Positions 56,301 to 64,000 of a stretch of DNA of 64,000 bases are shown one piece after another. The notes beneath the pieces were generated by a model that was not told the DNA's origin, ran no database searches, and saw only the letters and a program-made list of their open reading frames with translations. The DNA is from Diploscapter coronatus (Eukaryota; Nematoda; Chromadorea; Rhabditida; Rhabditidae): the NCBI GenBank assembly GCA_964036155.1, contig OZ038422.1, positions 26,249,201 through 26,313,200 on the forward strand, given 5' to 3'. The stretch's first letter is position 1. Each line of letters starts with the position of its first letter. The translations under genes and the position numbers were made by a program.

Positions 56301-58593
56301 ACGAAGTACCAGCTCTTCGTAGGTTCACCAGATATAATCAGTCGATTATGTCAAGGTATTTAAATTTGGAGATTATTTTCCTTTAATTTAAATTTCAGAG
56401 AGCAGCCGATTTTAATTGCACAATCACCGTTAATTTCAAGCAGTTCCTCGTCGAAAAGGTATGGAACTTTGACGAAGATCAGCTTTTATTTTAAATTAGA
56501 TCTAAAAATAAATATTTTGTAAGAAGAAGAAAAATTTTGATGAATATCAGCAATTATATAAGAAATGTACATATTTAGCTCAAAAAAACCCTCGTTTTTC
56601 ACTGGAAACTGGACTTTTCGGGAGAAAAAAAATAACAACCGACCCACCGTCAGCAGGCATAATGGATTCAGGCAAAATTCACCTAGTTTGTAAATTTTGA
56701 GATTTAAATTTAGGGAGGAAAGACCTATGAGCATGAATTTGTCCGAAAATCGAGGGAACCGCAGTAAATCCGAGACTTCAAGGGAGTCTTCTATTAAGGA
56801 AAAAGTCTTTACAAGGTCAGCCTTTTACTTTTAAATTTAAGTTTGAATGATTTATTTATTGTTAAAAGAGCCAATTTTTAAAATGATTTTGCATTGAAGA
56901 TGAAATAACATTTGAAATTATGGATTTTTTAAAAGAAATTGCACTTTCAGAGATGAATTCCCCCGATATTCCGAATTCCGAGTGCCAGTAAGAATTGAAC
57001 GTACCACAACCCCGACGATGCGACGAAACCCCGATCGAGATATTTACAAAAGTACGGGCAAAACCTCTATCTTATTTCTTTAATTTAACACTTTTTAGCG
57101 CATATTGCCGTGGACGACTCAGTTCCAACTACGGCGATTTTAAGACCCAAAAGAGAAAATCTCCAGGCCGACATCATCAACAATAATAACACTCCTATGC
57201 CCGTCAGACATGGACTTCCTTTGAGGTAGATTTTTAGTTATCTTGTGCCGTATCTAAACCATTTTGACGCGCTATTCTTCATCATATGATCCAAATTTTA
57301 GCTCTCAAATGCGCAAATCTTGTCCCGACTTGGATACAACTTGTTCCGCATCTAACTTCGAAGAGCATCGAGTCAGCAAAAAGCGGAACCGCCGAGCAAA
57401 GGAGAAGGCGAGGGATGCCGCATGGAGGCGAAAGAGGCTTCAGGTTCGAGAAGTTTCTGAATTTTCAATTTTATTTTCTAGAAAATTCCAATCTTTCTTT
57501 TTAGTTTCATTCTAGAACCTTATGGATTACTAATCTTCTTCTAGAATCTCCTAGTTTATTCATAATTAGTTAATTCTAGAAATTTTAATTTCTACAGATT
57601 ATTCTTGAAAAATGATTTTGCCTATTCTAGAACTAGAATTTTCAGGACTGGACTTTGGATGACGTTCTGTTATGGTTGCAATCATGCCAACTAGAAGAAG
57701 TCGCTTCGCTATTGATTGGATATGACCTAAGAGGAGAAGACTTATTTTACTGGGATCATCATACTCTAAGTAAATTGAAAATTCCCGAATTTTCTGGAAA
57801 AAAATCGATAATTTTAGGCCAACTCGGGGTCACGGAACATTCAGTTAGGTCGAAAATCCTGGAGGAATTGAAAGCGATTCAGGTTGAAATTTTTAAAAAA
57901 TATCATAACTTTAAAATTTGTTTCAGAATAAAGACCCCGAAGAAGAGAAAAAGAAGGAGCATAAGACGCTATTTGACATTGTGAAGCAGACTTGCTATGA
58001 TCAAGTAACGCTAAAAATGAACATATTTGAAGCGACGTTAATTTTCAACAAGTCAAATTTTAGGTGCTAGCAGTGGAAACCCCATTAACGACGAGAGATA
58101 TCACCGTAACGCACGGAAGGCTTGGATGTCTGCAAATTACGAAAGTTAACGGAGCGAATTTAGCGCTAAAGGAGCAGGATTGGTAAGTAGCCATCATGAA
58201 ATAACTCGAAACTAGCAAGAAATAGTTGAAATTTTGTGAAACTAGATTTGAACCAGCAAAAGTAGTTTAACAGCTAAGACAAATTAGCAATGTGCCTAAT
58301 TTTTAGCCTCCTGGAAATTAACGAACGCCCTGGTGAGCAATTCAAATCGGCGTTAATGTTAACGAAGCTGATAAGCGACTCTAACGGTGCCTCCATCAGA
58401 TTTGTGGTTCTGAGAAGAAAAACGCTCGACTCGAAAGATGATAATTCGGTTAGTAACATCCTCTTCAATTATAACGCCTTTATATTTTGTTAAAGATGGT
58501 ACATTTTTATTTTTCAACGCCTTTTAAATTATTGACTTTCAGAACGATACGAGCAGTGGAATTTCGTCTTCGCCACAAACTCCATCAGAATAA
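47319..58593 (+). CDS. SAM-domain and PDZ-like-domain protein
   Basis: Sixteen exons in phase give 513 residues: 47319-47394, 47467-47513, 54239-54351, 54628-54745, 56279-56355, 56399-56458, 56714-56815, 56951-57051, 57099-57225, 57302-57443, 57646-57769, 57818-57882, 57927-58004, 58064-58182, 58307-58448, 58543-58593. The N-terminal 320 residues are Arg/Ser/Pro-rich and look disordered, ending in a very basic stretch (VSKKRNRRAKEKARDAAWRR). Residues about 322-384 form a SAM domain (DWTLDDVLLWLQSCQLEEVA to LGVTEHSVRSKILEEL). Residues about 410-490 resemble a PDZ fold (LGCLQITKVNGANLALKEQD, IRFVVLRRK). It is probably a cytoplasmic scaffold; partners are unknown. The intron 57770-57817 is 48 nt, a multiple of three without stop codons, so both spliced and retained forms would stay open. 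The second intron (6.7 kb) suggests regulatory DNA. The two first exons are linked by phase only. Confidence 0.85.
47514..54238. other. 6.7-kb intron 2 of the SAM/PDZ gene
   Basis: Largely AT-rich, without supported exons on either strand. It holds GGATATATGAAATC-type motifs (47990-48030, 49890-49950), a 20-nt A run (about 48670-48690), the GC-richer patch 48843-49165, the iterated foldback 51311-51654, and a pyrimidine block (52440-52570) followed by a purine block (52675-52740) that can pair with it. Confidence 0.55.
51311..51654. repeat. foldback built of an iterated 18-bp unit
   Basis: The left arm carries five copies and the right arm five to six inverted copies of GTGAGCACTTTGTTACCA or close variants (TTCCCA replacing TTACCA in some), with variable short spacers. 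The outer ends TTGGCTGCGAGCACTTTTTT and the reverse complement of 51625-51647 are exact mirrors. The loop is a pyrimidine-rich stretch near 51470-51510. It lies inside intron 2 of the SAM/PDZ gene. Confidence 0.85.
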
Positions 58594-59282
58594 ATGCAAT
58601 GTTTATTTTTATCGAAAATCTTAGTTACTGTATAGACTTGATATGCTAGTTACTGTATATTTTATGTCAATTTTCTTCGAAAGATATGGTAATTCTAGCA
58701 AGTCGTTTATACCTGTATACCCCCGTCCTCGAAACAAATACTTTAATGTATTGATAACCGCCCATGAGTTTAGTCAGAATTTCAGTTTATATTTGTATCA
58801 TATTTGAAGAGATCGAGCAAAATCATTTATGTCTCAGAAATATACACTAATAAAAATTAAATTTATACTCGTAACGATAGTTAAGCCGCACCATGTAGAT
58901 GGCAAATTTAGGATTACAAAAAATGAAATCAAATTTGGTTTTTCACTCGTCTATATTAAAAATTTCCACAAAATATTGCTCTAAACCATGAGAACTTCGA
59001 TTTTGAAACTTAGAAAAAGCTAATCTTCACTAATTTCAGATTTTGGCGTGAGAAGAAACAATGCTCTAGAAAGTTCAAAACAAATTTCCACATTTTACAT
59101 CAGGAAAAGGATGATTCTCGAAATGTCATAACTTTTGCATTGAAAATCGAGAGTAACTCAAAATTTGAAATGCATTGATCAAAATTATGCTGCTTGAATT
59201 ACTATCACTTTTAAAATGAACAAATAACCAATACTAACTTTCAATTAAAGCGCGCTGATTAAAATCGCGTTGGATTTAAATT
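58594..59282. other. 3' space between convergent genes
   Basis: This holds the 3'UTRs of the SAM/PDZ gene and the secreted Cys-rich gene, with an AAAGCTAATCTTCACTAA motif copy near 59020. No coding sequence is supported. Confidence 0.5.
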
Positions 59283-60320
59283 TTAAACCAATGCCGAATG
59301 CATATCACAGTCTGGCATTGTGACTCCGAGACTATCCCTTGTGATCGTGGCGACCAATTTCCAGGCCTCCGCACCGCATTTTTCGAGAATCACCGGATGA
59401 GAACACCGCAAATATCCATCCATAGCCCGGCACATTTCGGATAGATACGCCTCGGTAGAGCGGTCCTGAATTTTATTTGTTTTTAAAATCTATTTTTACA
59501 TAATATTCTTTCCAATTTATATTTCATGTTTTCTTAAACTTATACTGAAGATATTTTGTTTGAAATTTGAAGAGAAACCTTCATATTCTGGGCTTCCGTT
59601 ATTGCTTGAGTAGCTGCGATTTTACAATTCACGTAGTTTTTCTCGACTTCTACCTGAAAATTCATTTTTAGGTAAGCAGGAAAGAAGATTATACCATTGC
59701 AAAACAAGCGGCGTGGTGTTCGAATAACGGGGCGCCCTTGCCACACATGTAGCCATATGAGGCGTCCACGGCGTCTAGGGATAGAGAGTCACACGTAACG
59801 TCTTCGGTACAAGTCTGAATTTGAAACAATATCGTTTACTTGAAAATACGCCTAACCTTAAATTGAGCGTAGACATCGCACAAAGTACGAAACACTTGAC
59901 CACCCTGTAGAGGAAATTGCAACCCGCCAGTTTCGGTTTGGAGCTTAGTGGCGTAGTCTAGCATTGGCTGAAATATAAAAATCGAATTTAAAAATATAGT
60001 TAAAAAAAACTGAGCTTCGTCGAAATATTGGTGAAGATCAACGTTTTCATTTGAAATATTTCATTTAAAATGTTAGAAAGTTGATCCGCATGTACAGTTT
60101 AATATTTTATAGCAAAAATAGATGAAGATTAGCTTTTATGCGTTGAAGATAAAGTTATTGAATTTACCTGTAAACACTCGCTAACTTTCTTCTCATCGTG
60201 ATACGTGCATTTTACGTGCTTTTGCGGACTCTGTTGATTTGGAGCCAATGTCAAACATTTGCGTAACAACGACAAGAATGAAATCGCTAATAGGGCTTTG
60301 GCATGTGGGCCCAAATGCAT
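59283..60320 (-). CDS. secreted Cys-rich protein, CPG4/DUF19-like
   Basis: Five exons on the minus strand (60320-60168, 59967-59857, 59814-59695, 59653-59579, 59465-59283) are in phase and give 213 residues. The N-terminus MHLGPHAKALLAISFLSLL is a signal peptide, and the ATG is preceded directly by a TTTCAG acceptor, which supports this start. The mature protein has about twelve Cys. The C-terminal pattern MCRAMDGYLRCSHPVILEKC, followed by GAEAWKLV and MPDC, is typical of nematode secreted Cys-rich domains of the CPG4 or T20D4.11-like (DUF19) kind. Their molecular roles are mostly unknown; some are eggshell or extracellular-matrix proteins. No chondroitin-type Ser-Gly repeats are visible. Family assignment is from the Cys spacing only. 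Confidence 0.8.
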
Positions 60321-62878
60321 CTGAAATTTAAGACTTCATTTTTAGGCGAACGGAATCATTTTTCTATATTATGCAAGGATTAAAAAATCAAATATTCAAT
60401 GCCGTATATAAAAACGGTTTTTTTTTTAATTTGAATGCCTATGCTTTATCATAGGTTGAGGACCTGAGTGAATTACTACTATTTACTATAAAGAGCATAT
60501 TGAATTTCACGTCAATAAATTTGAAAAGAGTTATAAAACGACAAGTTTTGCTCAAATGATGAGGACTTGATGAAATATCCCTGAATATGGCAGGACTGGA
60601 TATATAAAAAGGATAAAATGGATATAGAGAGGACTCTAAAACAGAATTAGATCGGAGCGAAGAGAGAAGCGAGAAAACCGCTAAGTAATTCGATCAGTGT
60701 TAAGATGAAGTGCTAGCCTTCAAGTGCTTCAAAAGGATATATGGAATCCGATATGACGGCGGATTTTTGAAACCTGAATTTCATATATCCCACTTTCAAA
60801 AATGGATTTTATCTATCCCGAATTTATGATAAAACGTTTTTCGCATATGAACAAATGCATGATAAGAGAATTTCTCAAATACCTTATCTTCAAATCAAAA
60901 ATAAATTTCACCAGATGTCCGCTCCGAAATAAAATAAATCTGCAAAATCCTGGAAAGTAAAGTTTTATTTGAGTTTAGCAGCGACCCAACAAATTAGAGA
61001 GTCACCCACCGGCTTCACGCTCGAATAAATTCGAACAAAAACTCGACACAAATTGAAAGGGGCTCTAAAATGAGCTTTAAATAAGAATCTTAATGAAAGC
61101 AATCAATATTTCAAGAGTAATTGAGGGATGAAAACGTGAAGTTTGTTATGACAAGATGTAATTTGAATTAGGAAGGTTTAGCTCGGCCGAGGAAATTTTA
61201 ATTTGATCTATAAAAATGGTGTACAACTTTAAAAAATAATGTCCGAATAAAAAATTTTAATTCGACCCGAAAAATGAAGCCTGAATTTCAAATATGAAGT
61301 CCAACTTGAAATTATTGGGATTTTCGAGAAAACTGCTTTTTCGTCGCCTTTTTGACTTCACAAAGGTCGACTTCCGTTTCGAATTTCCTAGTTTATGCAC
61401 CATAAAGTAACACTAAATTTGAGAGAGTATAGAGAAAACAAAAAACGTATCTTATTGAGCGTAATTTTGAATAACGCCGTTGGAAAAGAATAAATTTCTG
61501 AGCTCTGATGAAACTGACCACTACTTTTCCACAAAAAGACGAGACTCTTGAAACAAATGACCCTAACTTCTCCTATAGAGCTGAAGTACAGCTCTTTCTT
61601 TAAAGCCTACTAACTTTTGATATCTGCTTCTTTTCTGATCTCTAAATTTGAAGCACTATTTCTCCAGCTGATTTCAATTTCTCTTCGTCTCCTCATTTTC
61701 CCTTGGTATTTCCCATTTGATCGCCACTTTTGGCTTTCTGCCAAAACGCAATCAGCGAAAATTCGAAGGCAAAAGTTAAGCGAAAACATTCTACGAGGAG
61801 GAAAAAGAGATCATCGAATTTAGCCTGATAGTCAAGTGGCAAATTACCTAGATGTTCTCTTCTTGAAATTGGAAAAATTGAATTGTTCTGATATTTTCGG
61901 ATCGAAAGTTGAACTTAGTACTTGCGAAATTTTTGCAAAAATCTACATCGTTTTATATAAACGAGAAATATTTTAAGGCACTTTGTAAAATTCAAAAATT
62001 TGTTCAGAAGAATCGAAAAATGAATATAATTTTATATACAAGAATTTTTCTGTAATATTTGGCAACATTTTAGGCGAAAAATTCTGACTTGTGATCGAAA
62101 AATTAAGATCTTTTTGTTCAAGCATAGGCATTTTTCATGGTATTTTGTCGAAAAGCTAAAATACTTTGAAGTGTTATTAGAGAGGATCTCAAAGAGAAAT
62201 TATCCCCTAAAAGACAGGTTTTGAGAGATAAGGCGAATTTCGGAGATTCGAAGAAGCAGAGAGGATATGCCATCGGCAACGAATATCCAATCCACTGTGA
62301 TGCAAAACGGTCGCAAGCTGGCATTTGGCATAGCGAGAAGGAGATCACCGACTAGCATATCTACCCATGAGATTTTGTATTGATTTATCGATTTTTAAAA
62401 CTGACCTTCACTAATTTTTTTGGTAGAAAATAAACCTTTATTCAACTTTATATAAATAAAGGGTTGATACCCGTCATTTATCTCCAATTTTATATTAATA
62501 AAAGCTAATCTCCACTTAACTTTTCACATAAAATTCATTATTTCGTCAACTAATTTGGTTTGAATGATACTCTTCTGCTACTCTATTATGCTATTCTTGT
62601 TATGAATCACACCATTGTTGTTTCTCGTAGTATTTAATAGTCGTCATTATTCTGTCTTTCTCTATTTTTTTCTTTTCCCAGACTATTTCTCCACTAGACA
62701 TATCGTTACAGGGTTCCTTTCTTATATCTGAGATGAAGCATGACATTTTTCTTTCTCTGACTTTTTCGCTCTTATTTTTCGATGATATTTCTCTTTTCTC
62801 AATGCCATCTGATTCTTATTCACACAGAAAATCCACACAATTTCCCATTTCGTTTTTCCGATTCATGCCAATTTTCAG
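60321..62878. other. intergenic region between divergent secreted-protein genes
   Basis: About 2.5 kb. GGATATATGGAATC and ATTTCATATATCCC motif copies lie at 60735-60830, a pyrimidine-rich block at 62640-62720, and GACCTTCACTAA/GCTAATCTCCACT motif copies near 62400 and 62506. No exon chain is supported; open frames of 60-80 codons here lack support. Confidence 0.5.
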
Positions 62879-63923
62879 ATGATACGTCTCATACTTTTGG
62901 CGTTACCAATTGGCATTTTGTCACTGGTACCAACCAACGAAAATGGTAACCTTTTAGTATCCCTAGCATTTGAGTAACTTTTACAGTTTCAGTGACCCCT
63001 TTCGACAACGTGGACTCAGATCATAACGGAGAGGTGGATTTTACCGAGTTCGAAAATTGGTTCAGAGTCAACTCCCCGAAACCCAATAATCAGGAGGCTA
63101 AAAGTGGGACTTTAAAGAGATATATGAAATCCCATGGGTATATTAGATTCCTTGATATATAAAATCCCAGGACTCTTCCGGAAATTCGACGTCGACAATA
63201 ATGACAAACTGGACATCACCGAATTTGTTCCCTTGGCCTTTGAGTTAAGCAAGAAGCCCATTGATACCGAGCAGGCTATCTTCAGAGTAAGGATATATGA
63301 AATCAGGATATATTGAATCTTTTTAGCAATTGGATCTGAACCAGGACAGTGTTGTTGATCTCCAAGAAGCAGCGTTAGCTAGAAAACGCATGGACGGAGG
63401 GTGACTAGCTCCATCTAATTACTTAATTAAATGAGTTAATTAGGATAATTGACGGCCTGTTAGCTGTTGCGGATATTAATAAAGACGGTCAACTAACTTG
63501 GAAGGAATTCACCGCTCAGCTCGAATTTAACAGACCCCAGCAGCAGGTCAGGTGAATATGACGTCATCTGAGATGATGTCACAAAAGTATGATGACGTTA
63601 ACTGTTTTAGCTGGACGCCAACCGGGAAGTAGCGCTGAAGCTGCTAGCATTCATCGATACTGACGCCGATAATAAGCTTTCCCCAAAAGAAGTCTACAAG
63701 TTTGCAAGTCAAGGAGCGACGGTAAAACGACGCTTCTTTTTAAAGAACACCTTTCCATTTGCGCCTTTTTAAATTTCAGATTTCTGAGCGAGAGGTGATG
63801 AACGTCTTTTTGGTGTTAGATACAAATCGTGACGCTGTGTTGGATTTGAGTGAAATCGAGAAAATTCCGTCTTCCATCATCGAGCTCTTGCAAATTAACG
63901 TCGAACCTCCTAAGACTGTCTAA
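62879..63923 (+). CDS. secreted six-EF-hand calcium-binding protein
   Basis: Seven exons (62879-62945, 62993-63103, 63171-63286, 63327-63400, 63444-63546, 63611-63721, 63780-63923) are in phase and give 241 residues. The signal peptide is MIRLILLALPIGILSLV. Six EF-hand loops follow: DSDHNGEVDFTE, DVDNNDKLDITE, DLNQDSVVDLQE, DINKDGQLTWKE, DTDADNKLSPKE and DTNRDAVLDLSE. Several lack the central Gly (position 6), so affinity may be low in those loops. Six hands after a signal peptide recall the CREC (calumenin/reticulocalbin) family, but the C-terminus EPPKTV has no HDEL-type retention signal, so secretion is likely. The ATG directly follows a TTTTCAG acceptor. Introns 2 and 3 consist largely of GGATATATGAAATC-type motif copies. 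Exon 2 must end at 63103; reading on past it breaks the EF-hand frame. Confidence 0.9.
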
Positions 63924-64000
63924 AAGGCGTCATTTAATTTAGTGATGTCATAACTCCATTCTATCGATTTTTAAAACTTTATGACATCGCTAAATATTAA

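Noticed and set aside
63104..63137. Extension of EF-hand exon 2 to a later GT
   Set aside because: It would shift the following exon out of the EF-hand frame; ending at 63103 gives EAKRLFRKFDVDNND, a proper EF-hand entry helix.

Overview
The window is nuclear DNA of a nematode. The evidence is AT-rich sequence, many-exon genes with mostly 40-60 nt introns, TTTTAG/TTTCAG acceptors, acceptor sites lying directly before start codons (as expected for trans-splicing or 5'UTR introns), and several nematode-type secreted protein families. The species cannot be fixed from sequence alone; a rhabditid-like worm is likely. All gene models were built by hand by joining exons whose reading phases agree; no alignment or RNA data were available.

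Layout. 1-4500 (+): the 3' end of one V-ATPase proteolipid (subunit c) gene, a complete second copy, and a small secreted helical protein resembling SXP/RAL-2 (DUF148). 6449-9583 (+): a complete 449-residue alpha-tubulin carrying Lys40. 9755-11397 (-): a complete NR2E-type nuclear receptor. 14795-18263 (+): a complete leishmanolysin-like (M8) metalloprotease. 18828-19705 (-): a small secreted coiled-coil protein. 20773-28059 (-): a 31-exon exportin-7. 29663-36292 (+): an unfamiliar 890-residue protein with signal peptide, long coiled coil, Pro/Thr-rich stretch and C-terminal four-Cys segment. 36708-38210 (-): a four-pass membrane protein. 47319-58593 (+): a 513-residue SAM plus PDZ-like protein whose second intron is 6.7 kb. 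59283-60320 (-): a secreted Cys-rich protein (CPG4/DUF19-like). 62879-63923 (+): a secreted six-EF-hand protein.

The genes alternate between strands and show no operon-like spacing. They are mostly unrelated: housekeeping (V-ATPase, tubulin, exportin), regulation (nuclear receptor) and secreted or surface proteins.

The less ordinary material is non-coding. There is a ~345 bp foldback built from repeats of an 18-bp unit (51.3 kb), a ~700 bp element with perfect 20-bp terminal inverted repeats (46.3-47.0 kb), and several small inverted-repeat elements. Two short motifs (GGATATATGAAATC and GCTGATCTTCATC) recur in introns and spacers in both orientations. Six introns appear to use AAG acceptors and three appear to use GC donors. 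The 38.2-47.3 kb interval is a gene desert by eye. No prokaryotic-style system, CRISPR array, rRNA or convincing tRNA was seen.
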